Assembly: GCA_023131835.1 (NCBI GenBank)
Contig: JAGLZA010000134.1
Span: 1 to 37,497, forward strand
DNA from: Caldifarciminota bacterium
GTDB taxonomy: Bacteria > Hydrothermota > UBA3072
Direction: 5' to 3'
DNA: 37,497 nucleotides
Shown here: piece by piece, positions 23,233 to 32,809 of the stretch
Position numbering within the stretch: the first letter of the stretch is position 1
Layout of the letters: every line of letters begins with the position of its first letter
Notes under the pieces: model-generated
Database searches by the model: none
Seen by the model: only the letters and a program-made list of their open reading frames with translations
What the model was told of the DNA's origin: nothing
Made by a program: the position numbers and the translations under genes

Positions 23233-24591
23233 CTAGATATCATATCGCTGAACTTTTTTAACGCACCAGATTCCCAATCCGAGATTCATGACGACAAACA
23301 ATATCTGACCAGCCAGGAATATTTCAGCGAAAGTTATCATGGGAACCTTCAGCCGGGCAGCTGTGAGATAACAGAGGAACAATACCAAAGTCACCGCAAT
23401 GGTCCACATCATGGCCAAAAATTGCTTGTTGAAAATATTTATCATGCCCCCAGCCAGATTCATAACGGCCAGGCCCCCAGCAAAATAAAATATTTGCAGA
23501 AGCGGCAAGGCTCCCACATATCTGGGGAAAAACCGTTCCACCAAAAAACCACTAACCAGCACAAAGGGATACCAGCATATAAGCAACGTAAGGAGAGTAC
23601 CTCCCATTATACTGAGGATCACAGCAAAACTCCTCGCAGGCTCCAACCCTCTACCATGATTATACATTATCTGTGGTCCTATCCATTGTGCTACGATTCC
23701 AGCAAACGCGGCACCTGCTATAAACACCAAGTAAGCGAATTGATATTGACCCAGTTCAAATACTCCGAAATACTTTGTTATGAAAAGTCGGTCCATACTT
23801 AGAACAGCAGTATAACAAAATGTAGATAAAACGAGAGGAATCCCGATACGTAACAAATACTTAATTTCTTTTACCTGTAGTCGAGCTATCCGAATATGGT
23901 GAATCCAAAACTTCGACGCAATGGCAATCGTTACTATATAGCTCAGAAAAACAGCGGCTATGACACCCTTCAAGCCCCAGTATAAGCCGCCCATAATCCC
24001 GCCTGCGCAGACAATAAGCGCCTGGAAAAGGTAAATAAGTGAAAAAGGCAGCAGTAATTGACGTCCTCGTAATTCAAGCGCCACAAACCCGTACAAAACT
24101 GATATGGCAGATCCTCCATAGGCGGCCAAACAAATAACCTTAATTCCAACATCTGCTTTAACCCACCATAAACTTGCGGCAAAAAACGGAAAAAGCAACA
24201 CGATCATCATAAGAATTAATGTGAGCACCATATTACGCAAGCGAATAGCACGCTCGTTTTCACCTCTGCCGATAGCTACCGGCAATTCCCTGTTAAGACC
24301 GTTGAGCAGGCCAAACTGGAAAAGAACTGCCATATACGAAACACCAATATTGAAGAGAGCAAGATAACCAAAATCGTTGACTGTAAGCACCTTTGCAAAC
24401 GCTAGACTCTTTCCAAAACCAATAGCGGACCCCAGTAGCATTAATAGAAAATATAGTGGGGTAAAATTGATGGACTGGAATTCTACTCTTCCAAGGTAAC
24501 TTTTAAGGATGCCCGAGAAGCCTTCAAAGAAGCCGTTTTTTGTGTTTTCGGTGTTAATAACTTTCAAATTCTCGGAGATACTGCTTGACAA
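23233..24591 (-). CDS. wzx: Wzx-type polysaccharide flippase (MATE/MOP superfamily)
   Basis: A 452-residue polytopic protein with about 12 hydrophobic helices, starting (after a ~40-residue cytoplasmic head) FTPLYFLLMLLGSAIGFGKSLAFAKVLTVNDFGYLALFNIGVSYMAVLFQFGLLNGLNRELP. FGYLALF, GLNRELP, the conserved RIGIPLVLSTFCYTAVLSMDRLFITKYFG and GQYQFAYLVF are typical of Wzx and related lipid-linked oligosaccharide exporters. It moves undecaprenyl-PP-linked repeat units across the inner membrane. Its TTG start at 24591 lies inside the 3' end of the upstream gene (28-base overlap); a later start is possible. Its pair would be one of the two Wzy proteins. Confidence 0.85.
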   Translation of the reverse strand: MSSSISENLKVINTENTKNGFFEGFSGILKSYLGRVEFQSINFTPLYFLLMLLGSAIGFGKSLAFAKVLTVNDFGYLALFNIGVSYMAVLFQFGLLNGLNRELPVAIGRGENERAIRLRNMVLTLILMMIVLLFPFFAASLWWVKADVGIKVICLAAYGGSAISVLYGFVALELRGRQLLLPFSLIYLFQALIVCAGGIMGGLYWGLKGVIAAVFLSYIVTIAIASKFWIHHIRIARLQVKEIKYLLRIGIPLVLSTFCYTAVLSMDRLFITKYFGVFELGQYQFAYLVFIAGAAFAGIVAQWIGPQIMYNHGRGLEPARSFAVILSIMGGTLLTLLICWYPFVLVSGFLVERFFPRYVGALPLLQIFYFAGGLAVMNLAGGMINIFNKQFLAMMWTIAVTLVLFLCYLTAARLKVPMITFAEIFLAGQILFVVMNLGLGIWCVKKVQRYDI

Positions 24592-26033
24592 TATTCTATA
24601 CGTTTAAGTGTTTCCTTAAGTAATTCGTGGGACGGGGATAATTGGATATCGTGTCGCTCAGTGTCTAATTCAAGAGCGAATGGACATGATATAAGTTGTT
24701 GAACCCATTGGTTGAAACACGATTTTGTTAATTCATCACTAACTTGAGAAGACAACAACTCTTGAATCGTGTCAGGAAAAGATTTCAGGTCGCAAACCTG
24801 AGCAAAATTCGGCAATTCACTGAAGAATTGGGCCCACGTCGGATCCCCAAATATCAGAGATGATTTTCCCATCAATAAACCCTCCAAGGCTGACGTTCCG
24901 CTTAGGGTAGCTACCATATCAACGTGGGGTATAATTTCATTGGGAGGTATTTGAGGATCGAGAAAAACAACTCGCGGGATAGCATTCAGATCCCTATAGT
25001 ACTTTGGATGCCTCAGTCCAAGCATGTAAGGATTTTCCTTAACAAGTATAGTTGTGCTCACTGGCGTAGAATGAGAAATTAAACGGACAAAGTCAACCTG
25101 GTTAGTAAACTGATGGCTGAATACAAGAGTTGCAGCTTCAGGCTCAAAATGAAGAGGCATATATATTTTTATGCCATCGCTATTTTTCACATCATAAAAA
25201 TTACAATATTTTCGGAACGCATTTTTCCTGTATTTTCTAAGCAAACTAAACGCTATATCCGGCAACAAGCCTTTAAGGTCCGCGAAATAAGACCCGTTTA
25301 AGTAATCTGACAATAGATACTTTGACCCACGATATCTACGTATTAGCCGCCTGAACAGACTCGGTTGGGCAGCAAACTTCTGATAGGCTGGTTTAGCACT
25401 ACCCTGAAGAAACTTCTGCTTCCACTTTTCGAGCGGATATTGATTCTCTGTAGGCTTTGTATCCTGGGGTATTTTCCAAATTTCATTTGGTGGCCGCCGG
25501 GCAGGCACGACGTAACCAGGTGGCACCCCCGTCCTACGGAAAGAAATAGGAGCACCTCCCTTAACCAAAACCAATTCGACAGCAATCCAATAAATCATAT
25601 GTTCTGGATCACTGCAAATGAAAAAACAGTCTCTCGGTATCAGTTTATTCAACACCAAAACATGCTTAAATAGAAAATCGTTTTTCTTTAAACCAGAATT
25701 TGGAGCAAAGCGTTCAGCGTTAAGCATTGTCGTGAAGTTAACTCCACCATTTGATACAATATCATGTTCAAGGTCAGTGCAGAATCTTCTCTCCTGCGCA
25801 CCGACTTTTGCTTTTTTAAGTAGAGGAGGAAGATAATTAACAGCGTAGCCTTCCTCACTGATTTTTTCAACTACAGCGGAAAACATCGTCAAAAAACTAA
25901 TTGCAAATTTGTTCAGTTGAAAGAGCTGCCTAACCTGTTTAGCCATGAATTTATGCGCTTCAACCTCCCAGGGCCGAGTAAAAAAAATGAAATGTGTTCC
26001 GATTTTTTTCTGCCCAGTGATATGTCTATTCAT
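24564..26033 (-). CDS. Capsular polysaccharide synthesis-like protein (GT-B-like)
   Basis: A 489-residue soluble protein. The C-terminal half resembles proteins annotated as capsule synthesis / surface carbohydrate biosynthesis: IKIYMPLHFEPEAATL, FVRLISHSTPVSTTILVKENPYMLGLRHPKYYRDL, VVFLDPQIPPNEIIPHVDMVATLSGTSALEGLLMGKSSLIFGDPTW. The VKENP...D-VATLSGTSALEGLL pattern recalls the donor-binding half of KpsC/KpsS-like and CMP-sugar-using glycosyltransferases. The N-terminal ~250 residues are not recognised. ATG at 26033 has AGGAG eight bases upstream. A role as glycosyltransferase for the nonulosonic acid made by the neighbouring genes is possible but inferred. Confidence 0.65.
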   Translation of the reverse strand: MNRHITGQKKIGTHFIFFTRPWEVEAHKFMAKQVRQLFQLNKFAISFLTMFSAVVEKISEEGYAVNYLPPLLKKAKVGAQERRFCTDLEHDIVSNGGVNFTTMLNAERFAPNSGLKKNDFLFKHVLVLNKLIPRDCFFICSDPEHMIYWIAVELVLVKGGAPISFRRTGVPPGYVVPARRPPNEIWKIPQDTKPTENQYPLEKWKQKFLQGSAKPAYQKFAAQPSLFRRLIRRYRGSKYLLSDYLNGSYFADLKGLLPDIAFSLLRKYRKNAFRKYCNFYDVKNSDGIKIYMPLHFEPEAATLVFSHQFTNQVDFVRLISHSTPVSTTILVKENPYMLGLRHPKYYRDLNAIPRVVFLDPQIPPNEIIPHVDMVATLSGTSALEGLLMGKSSLIFGDPTWAQFFSELPNFAQVCDLKSFPDTIQELLSSQVSDELTKSCFNQWVQQLISCPFALELDTERHDIQLSPSHELLKETLKRIEYCQAVSPRI

Positions 26034-26050
26034 AGGTAATTCTCCTATAT

Positions 26051-26659
26051 TTAACTCTCTGAGGCAATTTGTAAAGCTCTTTCATGTACTGCCACCTCCA
26101 CTTTAGCTGAGTCGAATTTTGCATAGAATTCGCGCCTCAAGATTCCAAATTCTACAATATCAACAAACTTTCCATTTTTAAAAAAAGCTTCCCGCCTTAC
26201 TCCCTCTTTTTTCATCCCCAAAAAACTTGCAAGTTTAATCATTGGAATATTTTCAGAAAAGGTGCCGCAGTAAATTCGATGTAGGTTCAACGCAGAAAAA
26301 CCATGTTGTATGATTAATAAAGCAGCCTCTTTTGAAAACCCTTTGCCCCAATATTTTTTCTCACCAAAGAGGATCGCAAATTCAGCATGTTGGCTCATGA
26401 AGTCTATACCAAGCAATGAAATATTCCCAATATGTCGATCATTTTCTTTCAATACAGCAGCAAGCACTAATTTGTCTTTCGAAATATATGCATTTTGAAT
26501 GTAGTCTCGAGCCATCTCCTCTGTATAAGGCAAAATGTGATGTGAATTGTTCACGCATACTTCAGAATCATTCAGCCAGCTCACATAATTACCATTTAAA
26601 TCCTCCAAAGACAGAGGCCTTAGATAAACCCTTTCGCCAAATAAAAATGGATTTTTCAT
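26051..26659 (-). CDS. GNAT family N-acetyltransferase (RimJ/RimL or PseH-like)
   Basis: A 202-residue GNAT: FGERVYLRPLSLEDLNGNYVSWLND at the start, IGNISLLGIDFMSQHAEFAILFGEKKYWGKGFSKEAALLIIQHGFSALNLHRIYCGTFSENIPMIKLASFLGMKKEGVRREAFFKNGKFVD containing the acetyl-CoA loop (KYWGKGFSKEA). In nonulosonic-acid clusters such enzymes acetylate the 4-amino sugar intermediate. It overlaps the upstream nucleotidyltransferase by 4 bases, so it is in the same operon. A hexapeptide-type acetyltransferase is also present at 33333, so which one acts on the LegC product is open. Confidence 0.82.
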   Translation of the reverse strand: MKNPFLFGERVYLRPLSLEDLNGNYVSWLNDSEVCVNNSHHILPYTEEMARDYIQNAYISKDKLVLAAVLKENDRHIGNISLLGIDFMSQHAEFAILFGEKKYWGKGFSKEAALLIIQHGFSALNLHRIYCGTFSENIPMIKLASFLGMKKEGVRREAFFKNGKFVDIVEFGILRREFYAKFDSAKVEVAVHERALQIASES

Positions 26660-27735
26660 TCCGTCAACGCCCTTATCGCTGTTTTATATTCTGCCAGTTG
26701 GCCAATATCTATCCACGACTTTTCTGATACAGGATAAACGCCCACACTGTGGCCCTTTTCTTTCAATACATTTATCAGTTCGGTCATATCGAAATATGTA
26801 TTTTCTGGAATATATCTTAAAATATGGGGGTTTAATAGGTACATGCCCGTATTAACCAAGAAATCGTATTTTGGTTTTTCGTGAATACTTTTCAATAAAC
26901 CTCCATTTTCTAACATACATACACCATAAGGAATCGTGTGGTGTTGCATTGAGCCCACCACGGTTAGATCGTATTCACCGTCCTTATGAAATTGCAAAAT
27001 ATCATAATAATTATTTTTCACGATGATGTCACAATTAGAAACGAAAAAAGGACTATCAAATTTATCCTTCAAAAACCTTAGTGAACCTGCTGTGCCTAAT
27101 GGTTTGTCTTCATCGATAAAACTAATATTATAATCACTGTCTTGATCCCCAAAATATGCTTTGATCATTTTGCTCTTGTTGTTTACAGAAATATAAAAGT
27201 TTCTCATTTCATATTTGGCATATTCATTCATAATAATTTCTATTATTGGTTTTTCTCCAAGCGGAATTAGCGCTTTGGGTAAAATACGTGTAAAGGGATC
27301 AAGTCTGGTGCCTTTTCCGCCAGCCATAATTACTACAGGCAAATCCAATCTTTGTTTCCTTGATAGTTCAATGTCAGCTTTGTCGTGCAAATCATTATAG
27401 AAGATAACATCCACCAGCTTGCTGTCTTCCAAAATAGGCAGGCATTCAACCGCTGCATTTTTATAACTTTCACGAATTTCCTCTTTTGAATATCCCTTTC
27501 TTAAATATTTATATGTTTTATTTGTAATTTTTAGCACATTATCATCTAAGCTAACACCATCTAACACTGCTCGTCTAAAATCTCCATCAGTAACAATGCC
27601 GACCATTTTCCCTTCTGCATCAGTAACTGCAACAAATCCCATGCCGCCCTTGTCCATCTGTTGGATAGTTGCCCTTATACTCGTAGATTCATCTACTATA
27701 AATTTAGCTATGTCTTTCATTTCACTCGAACTCAA
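26656..27735 (-). CDS. ptmE: CBS-domain sugar nucleotidyltransferase (PtmE-like)
   Basis: A 359-residue protein: two CBS-like motifs at ~10-120 (GGMGFVAVTDAEGKMVGIVTDGDFRRAVL; AAVECLPILEDSKLVDVIFYNDL), then an NTP-transferase domain from ~130 (LPVVIMAGGKGTRLDPFTRILPKALIPLGEKPIIEIIM, FFVSNCDIIV, EKPKYDFLVNTGMYLLNP, WIDIGQLAEY). This matches PtmE of Campylobacter, which makes GDP-GlcN in the GDP-based legionaminic acid route. Start: TTG at 27735 overlaps the aminotransferase stop by 4 bases; an ATG at 27720 is the alternative. Context with LegB/LegC/NeuB supports the assignment; the exact nucleotide used cannot be read from sequence. Confidence 0.82.
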   Translation of the reverse strand: MSSSEMKDIAKFIVDESTSIRATIQQMDKGGMGFVAVTDAEGKMVGIVTDGDFRRAVLDGVSLDDNVLKITNKTYKYLRKGYSKEEIRESYKNAAVECLPILEDSKLVDVIFYNDLHDKADIELSRKQRLDLPVVIMAGGKGTRLDPFTRILPKALIPLGEKPIIEIIMNEYAKYEMRNFYISVNNKSKMIKAYFGDQDSDYNISFIDEDKPLGTAGSLRFLKDKFDSPFFVSNCDIIVKNNYYDILQFHKDGEYDLTVVGSMQHHTIPYGVCMLENGGLLKSIHEKPKYDFLVNTGMYLLNPHILRYIPENTYFDMTELINVLKEKGHSVGVYPVSEKSWIDIGQLAEYKTAIRALTE

Positions 27736-29012
27736 TTGACCAAATCTCCAATAGTGTTTAAAACTTTTGCTACAGCAGCAACAAAATCATCAATATCTTT
27801 TTCCGTTAATGGGTAATGACATATCGGTGTCGTTAGCAGCTCTTCAAAGTGCATTTTTTCACAGACAGGCGCCATTCCTTTCGGATAAGATATTGTTTTC
27901 TTCATGTGCGGCCCTTTAAAAGGAAATCCGCTGTCTCCATACGCCAATAATTCCTGATACATTGGTTCTAAATAAATAGGTCTCACATACCCAGCTCCAA
28001 TTGGCACACCTTCAGCTCTCACTGCTTCAGCAAATTTGTCTCTATGCACATTTGCTTCTGCGGCATTGAATTTCATGGGATATACAAAATATACGTGTTT
28101 TGAATATGCTTTAATTCGAGGAGTGGTAATTATTGGTGTAAACTGATGTAACTGCTCGGTTAGATATTCCGCTAACTGTATACGGTGCTTATTCAGCTTG
28201 TCTAATTTTTTAAATTGAGCTACCCCAACTGCACCTTCCAGTTCTGTCATTCTGTAATTATATCCAACTATGCCGGCAACTGTTTCTACAGGATAATGTT
28301 CTACAACGACTTCACCATGGTTCCTGATTAGGCTTATTCTCTTTGCCAATTCATCATCATTAGTAACAATAATACCGCCTTCACCGGTTGTTATTGTTTT
28401 GTTCTGATTAAAGCTGAACACGCCAATATCAGCAATAGTCCCTATTTGATTGCCTTTATATGTGGAACCAGGCGCTTGTGCCGCATCCTCAATAACTTTG
28501 AGATCATGCTCCCTGGCAATCTGCATAATTTCATCCATTTCAGCAGGGTATCCAAAAAGATGCACTACAATTATTGCCCTGGTTTCCGGAGTTATGGCTT
28601 TTCTAATCTCTGCCGGATTTATGTTAAAAGTGTCTCCATCAATATCCACGAATACTGGAATGGCATTATGCATAACTGCCGCAGTCGCTGACGCACACAT
28701 ACTGTAAGGCGTAACTAAAATTTCATCTCCGGGGTTCACATTTATTGCGGCAATAGCAGCATGTAACCCTGCTGTCGCAGAATTTACAGTAAGCGCATGC
28801 TTCACATGATAATAATCCTTAAAGCGATCTTCGAGCATTCTTACTTTTTCACCGCCCAGAAACTTCTCTCCAGGTGAAGCAAGAAAACCGGATAATTGCT
28901 TACTGTCTAAGACCTCCATTATAAGGCGTTTCTCCTCTTCACCAAAATCCTGCTGCGGGGCAAACTCTTTATCCCTGACTTTTTGCCCGCCTAACAAAGC
29001 TAATTCCGACAT
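27732..29012 (-). CDS. DegT/DnrJ/EryC1/StrS aminotransferase
   Basis: A 426-residue PLP enzyme: HALTVNSATAGLHAAIAAINVNPGDEILVTPYSMCASATAAVMHNAIPVFVDID, DLKVIEDAAQAPGSTYKG, and FSFNQNKTITTGEGGIIVTND with the catalytic lysine present. VGYNYRMTELEGAVGVAQFKKLDKL is the usual dimer motif. It belongs to the StsC-like branch rather than the LegC branch (compare 34412). In clusters with a Gfo/Idh oxidoreductase such an enzyme would aminate a keto-sugar made by the oxidoreductase. It is followed with a 4-base overlap by the PtmE-like gene and preceded by Gfo/Idh, hence operonic. AAGGATTTC is a fair ribosome binding site. Confidence 0.87.
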   Translation of the reverse strand: MSELALLGGQKVRDKEFAPQQDFGEEEKRLIMEVLDSKQLSGFLASPGEKFLGGEKVRMLEDRFKDYYHVKHALTVNSATAGLHAAIAAINVNPGDEILVTPYSMCASATAAVMHNAIPVFVDIDGDTFNINPAEIRKAITPETRAIIVVHLFGYPAEMDEIMQIAREHDLKVIEDAAQAPGSTYKGNQIGTIADIGVFSFNQNKTITTGEGGIIVTNDDELAKRISLIRNHGEVVVEHYPVETVAGIVGYNYRMTELEGAVGVAQFKKLDKLNKHRIQLAEYLTEQLHQFTPIITTPRIKAYSKHVYFVYPMKFNAAEANVHRDKFAEAVRAEGVPIGAGYVRPIYLEPMYQELLAYGDSGFPFKGPHMKKTISYPKGMAPVCEKMHFEELLTTPICHYPLTEKDIDDFVAAVAKVLNTIGDLVN

Positions 29013-29025
29013 AATGAAATCCTTC

Positions 29026-30072
29026 CTATTTCGATTTAATCGTCACATCCCTGCGTTTTAAGGGCAGATCAATTAGTATATTGCCTCGCATTGCCGAAGC
29101 ATGAAAGGCACAAATAATTTCCAGCGATTTAACGCCATCTATTCCTGTACAGGCCGGCATGGCTTCCGAAGACAAACATTCAACAATATTTTGCACCGCA
29201 TTTTTCATGATTGCTTTTTGTAAAACCGTAATAGGACTATCATCCCTGAAGAGTGCTCTATATCCAAGGCTTTCGGTACTGTCTCGCATCTCCCAATAAC
29301 TGACCTTAAAACCATTGTTCTCAATTCGCAATCTTCCCTCCGTACCGTATATATCAAACTCGAATAAGCTATAATAGCGAGCATCCAAAGATTGAAGTGT
29401 TGCTGTCATTCCATTTTGAAATATTATATAGCCATCCATATCGGGGTCATCTTTGTTTAAATCATTCTTATGCCAGGCACAAACACTTGCTATTTCTCCG
29501 AAAAACATCCTCAAGACATCAAACAGATGAGAACATGTGTTTGCTATTCCGGAAGTGTAATAACAGCTTACCTGTTGAATACTGCCCATACGCCCTTCCT
29601 TAATATAATCTCTGATTTTCTCGTACAGGTCATCCCACCGGCGCCGATGATTAACAAGCAAAGATATATTATGGTCGTTTGCAATTTTTACCATTCTATC
29701 GGCGTTTTCGAGTGAATTGGAAATCGGCTTTTCGCAAAAAATAGCCTTTACATTGTTTTTTGCTGCCTGCTCTAATATTTCTAAATGTGTGGTATTCCAT
29801 GTACATATACTGAGAATGTCAATCTCTTCATTTTTCAACAACTCTCTGTAATCTTTATATAGCCTATGAACACTCCACCGTTTACCAAACTTATTCAATT
29901 GCTCATCAGAAATATCAGCAGCAGCAAATAGTTCAATGTTTGGATTATCAATATAAGCACCTGCATGTGTGGATATACCATAGCTTTTTCGCATCATCGG
30001 ATCGTCATCAAAATCACTTGCGATCCTGCCGCATCCGATGATGGCTGCGCTGTATTTATTTGGTAATGCCAT
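29026..30072 (-). CDS. Gfo/Idh/MocA family oxidoreductase
   Basis: A 348-residue NAD(P)-dependent oxidoreductase: YSAAIIGCGRIASDF (Rossmann), LSICTWNTTHLEILEQAAKNNVKAIFCEKPISNSLENADRMV with the EKP motif, and HRRRWDDLYEKI in the substrate domain. The ATG at 30072 (MALPNKYS) is one base from the stop of the cytidylyltransferase gene; the longer frame to 30114 overlaps it. It likely oxidises a hydroxyl of a sugar or nucleotide sugar, giving the keto group for the next gene's aminotransferase. Substrate not known. Confidence 0.85.
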   Translation of the reverse strand: MALPNKYSAAIIGCGRIASDFDDDPMMRKSYGISTHAGAYIDNPNIELFAAADISDEQLNKFGKRWSVHRLYKDYRELLKNEEIDILSICTWNTTHLEILEQAAKNNVKAIFCEKPISNSLENADRMVKIANDHNISLLVNHRRRWDDLYEKIRDYIKEGRMGSIQQVSCYYTSGIANTCSHLFDVLRMFFGEIASVCAWHKNDLNKDDPDMDGYIIFQNGMTATLQSLDARYYSLFEFDIYGTEGRLRIENNGFKVSYWEMRDSTESLGYRALFRDDSPITVLQKAIMKNAVQNIVECLSSEAMPACTGIDGVKSLEIICAFHASAMRGNILIDLPLKRRDVTIKSK

Positions 30073-30073
30073 T

Positions 30074-30835
30074 TTAGTTTTTATCTCTCCCCGCAACTTC
30101 AATATTTGCGACATCTCTGTTTATTTCAGTCAGATCTGGTCGACGTTCAAATAAATCGAGCATATCGTCATAGTTAAAATGTGGTTTCTTATCGTATAAT
30201 TGTTTGTAAATGCCTTCAATGAAGTCAAAATCTTCCTTATGATCCACAACTAATCTTAAATCGGGACGACGCTGTTTTCCCTTCGCTTCAATATTCAGCA
30301 ACTTATATTTTTCGGGGTGCTCATAAATATATAAAGAAACATTCTCCCTGTCTGCCGGATCATTTGTTATATCTGCCACTTCTTCCAAGGTTTTAGTAGT
30401 AAACACTTTTCCATCTAAGCCCAAAGGAAATGTCTTGACTAAATGGCAACCAATATAGTCTACATCATTATCCAGAAAAGTTTGTATTTCCATATCTATA
30501 ACATCAGGATCAATAACCGGACAGTCTCCACATGCTTCAACGATGAGATCAATGTCATACTTTTTCGCTGCTTGCAATACTCTGTCCAACACATCTTCAG
30601 AACTGCCTTGGCAATAGCCCACTCCCATCTCTTTTGCCAGGTCAACAATAGGACTATCTTCCGGCTGATTGGTCGTGGCTATCACAATAATATCAGCTAA
30701 TTTCACCCTCTTTAATCGTTCAATCATTCTTGCCAGCATCGGTCTTCCATGTAAGAGCTTCAACGTTTTTCCAGGCAACCGGGTCGAAGCCATCCTGGCC
30801 TCGATTGTTATCCCAATCTTCTTTTTTGAATACAC
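30074..30835 (-). CDS. SpsF/NeuA-type cytidylyltransferase
   Basis: A 253-residue nucleotidyltransferase: IGITIEARMASTRLPGKTLKLLHGRPMLARMIERLKRVK with the R-S-RLPGK nucleotide loop, VGYCQGSSEDVLDRVLQAAKKYDIDLIVEACGDCPVIDPDVID, RRPDLRLVVDHKEDFDFI. SpsF-type proteins are associated with CMP activation of nonulosonic acids in loci that lack a classical NeuA. GTG start at 30835 with AAGGAG nine bases upstream. It sits directly after NeuB in transcription order, supporting the role as CMP-sugar synthetase. Confidence 0.85.
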   Translation of the reverse strand: MYSKKKIGITIEARMASTRLPGKTLKLLHGRPMLARMIERLKRVKLADIIVIATTNQPEDSPIVDLAKEMGVGYCQGSSEDVLDRVLQAAKKYDIDLIVEACGDCPVIDPDVIDMEIQTFLDNDVDYIGCHLVKTFPLGLDGKVFTTKTLEEVADITNDPADRENVSLYIYEHPEKYKLLNIEAKGKQRRPDLRLVVDHKEDFDFIEGIYKQLYDKKPHFNYDDMLDLFERRPDLTEINRDVANIEVAGRDKN

Positions 30836-30878
30836 TTCACGTAACTCCTTTTAAGCTTCCCTCTTGAATGGAATGAAA

Positions 30879-31925
30879 TCAGATCAAATCATCCCATCTT
30901 ATCAATTCATCACCCTCTATGTCTTTATTCAACGTCCTGCCAATTACATAATCTGATTCATCTGGAGATATACCGGACCCCGGCCTTTTAAAACTCAGGT
31001 CGGTAGAAGTTATTTTATGCCCTTTTTTTAAATGGGCATTTGTAACTATACTCCTTCTAAATTTTACCTTTTTTTCTTCCTCAGCCTGAGAAACTGTTCT
31101 ACGAAATGTCCCAAGGGATTTAACTATATTACGTGATTCAGCAACAATCATCCGCATCTCTTCAGGATTGGCGGAAACCTCGTGATCCCAGCCGGGCAAG
31201 TCTTTGTCTAATGTGAAATGCTTTTCAAGCACACAACTGCCCAGGGCTACAGAAGCCAGAGGTATCGAAATTCCGATAGTATGATCTGAAAAACCTACGG
31301 GGTAGCCGAACGTCTGCCGAAGCATGGGGATATTGTTCAGATTAATATCCTCATACGCAGGTGGATATATGGCAATGCAGTGGAGCAATATAATCTGACG
31401 ATTCCCTTCATCCTCAATTGCCTTTACTGCATTTTCAATCTCAGCCAGCGAGGCCATTCCGGTAGATAAAACAATAGGTTTTCCTTTTCCGGCAACGTGT
31501 TTCAGGAAACTTAAATTGTTTATATCCATGGAAGCGATTTTATAGAAATGAACTCCCAATTCTTCCAAAAGATCAGCTTCATCCTCAAAAAAAGGTGTGG
31601 AGCAAAACTCGATTCCTATCTTATCGCAGTAATGTTTCAATTCACGGTGCTGTTCCGGTCGCAGATAGTATTTTTCTACCATCTCTTTTAAGGAACCGAA
31701 ATGTTTTTTTGGCGAATCATTATACTGTTGATTTCTGTCATACTCTTCCTTTGCAATCAATGAATCGGGCGTCCATGACTGAAATTTGACCGCGTGACAT
31801 CCGCAGGTTTTGGCCGCATCAATCATCTTTATAGCCAGATCCATATCACCGTTGTGATTAGCTCCAATTTCCGCGATTATATAGGGTATGCTAAAATCTT
31901 TAACTTCGCAATTGCCTAACTTCAT
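30879..31925 (-). CDS. neuB: NeuB/LegI-type nonulosonic acid synthase
   Basis: A 348-residue protein: IAEIGANHNGDMDLAIKMIDAAKTCGCHAVKFQSW (NeuB barrel start), EFCSTPFFEDEADLLEELGVHFYKIASMDINNLSFLKHVAGKGKPIVLSTGMASLAEIENAV, LLHCIAIYPPAYEDINLNNI, GFSDHTIGISIPLASVALGSCVLEKHFTLDK, and a C-terminal SAF/antifreeze-like domain (RRSIVTNAHLKKGHKITSTDLSFKRPGSGISP). It condenses phosphoenolpyruvate with an N-acetylated hexose to a nine-carbon sugar (legionaminic or neuraminic type). The ATG overlaps the GT2 stop by 4 bases. The exact sugar is inferred as legionaminic-type from LegB/LegC. Confidence 0.92.
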   Translation of the reverse strand: MKLGNCEVKDFSIPYIIAEIGANHNGDMDLAIKMIDAAKTCGCHAVKFQSWTPDSLIAKEEYDRNQQYNDSPKKHFGSLKEMVEKYYLRPEQHRELKHYCDKIGIEFCSTPFFEDEADLLEELGVHFYKIASMDINNLSFLKHVAGKGKPIVLSTGMASLAEIENAVKAIEDEGNRQIILLHCIAIYPPAYEDINLNNIPMLRQTFGYPVGFSDHTIGISIPLASVALGSCVLEKHFTLDKDLPGWDHEVSANPEEMRMIVAESRNIVKSLGTFRRTVSQAEEEKKVKFRRSIVTNAHLKKGHKITSTDLSFKRPGSGISPDESDYVIGRTLNKDIEGDELIRWDDLI

Positions 31926-32791
31926 AATCCCAGCTCCTTCAATGACTTAATGGGTTCCCACCACAACGGTATGACTGGGGCATGTTTTCGCACGGCCTGG
32001 CAGTACTTTCGTCTTAGTATTTCATCGGATTGCAATTGGTCTAACAACTGTCCAAATACATCCGCCAAAAGGACATATTCTTTATAAAACAGGGAAAGCA
32101 TCTGATAATGATCCCGTTTTACCTGTACTCCACGCAAGATTTGTACTTCTGTAAAAGAATGAGGAGATGCAAGATTGTTGCCATGCTGCCTGTAGTAGGT
32201 CGCAGCCTTTTTTGTGAATACCCCACTTGCGTCGGCATGGAGACACAGGGCAAACAGCGCCCAGTCAAAAGCGATTATGTTCTCCGGTATCTGATCAAAA
32301 CAAGAGGGAATGCTATTTACCCTTAGTGCTGTATTTGAGAGTCCCATGCAGTTGACCGTCCTGATGTGCTTGCAGGAAACTATTTCTCCATCACTGAAAT
32401 GTGTTTTAAGCATTGGTATGGAATTTGCGGAGCCCTTGCTTATCAGAATAAGTTCATTGAATACCAGATCATATTTGACCAGCATATCTCTGGATACTTT
32501 AACCCTATTTTCCAGAAAGTAGTCATCTGAGTCAGCAAAAACGATGATCTTCGCGCCCGCCTCCTGTACCCACCTGATGCCCATCTTTCTGAGAGCCGCA
32601 GGCGGACCCGCTACGTCTTTAACTTTCACATCAAGGTCAGATCTTTCCAGAAATCGTTCGATATTTGACAACCCATCGTTTATTAAAAATAGGGTGAAAT
32701 TTCTGTCTGTTTGCTTAGACAATGTACTTAAAAACTCTGGGAAATAGGGTTCCACACCGGGGTAGACAACACTAAATACTGCTGTATCCAT
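31922..32791 (-). CDS. Glycosyltransferase family 2
   Basis: A 289-residue GT-A protein: FSVVYPGVEPYFPEFLSTLSKQTDRNFTLFLINDG at the start, AALRKMGIRWVQEAGAKIIVFADSDDYF with the metal-binding D-D region, FDWALFALCLHADASGVFTKKAATYYRQHGNN at the end. AGGAAA precedes the ATG. It lies within the nonulosonic-acid genes, overlapping neuB by 4 bases. Predicted to transfer a sugar during assembly of the repeat unit or onto a protein; acceptor and donor unknown. Confidence 0.8.
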   Translation of the reverse strand: MDTAVFSVVYPGVEPYFPEFLSTLSKQTDRNFTLFLINDGLSNIERFLERSDLDVKVKDVAGPPAALRKMGIRWVQEAGAKIIVFADSDDYFLENRVKVSRDMLVKYDLVFNELILISKGSANSIPMLKTHFSDGEIVSCKHIRTVNCMGLSNTALRVNSIPSCFDQIPENIIAFDWALFALCLHADASGVFTKKAATYYRQHGNNLASPHSFTEVQILRGVQVKRDHYQMLSLFYKEYVLLADVFGQLLDQLQSDEILRRKYCQAVRKHAPVIPLWWEPIKSLKELGL

Positions 32792-32809
32792 TATGTTTCC
32801 TTTGTGTTT

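Noticed and set aside
23203-23802. 199-codon plus-strand ORF opposite wzx
   Set aside because: Low-complexity His/Ser/Gln-rich translation antisense to a clear membrane protein gene.
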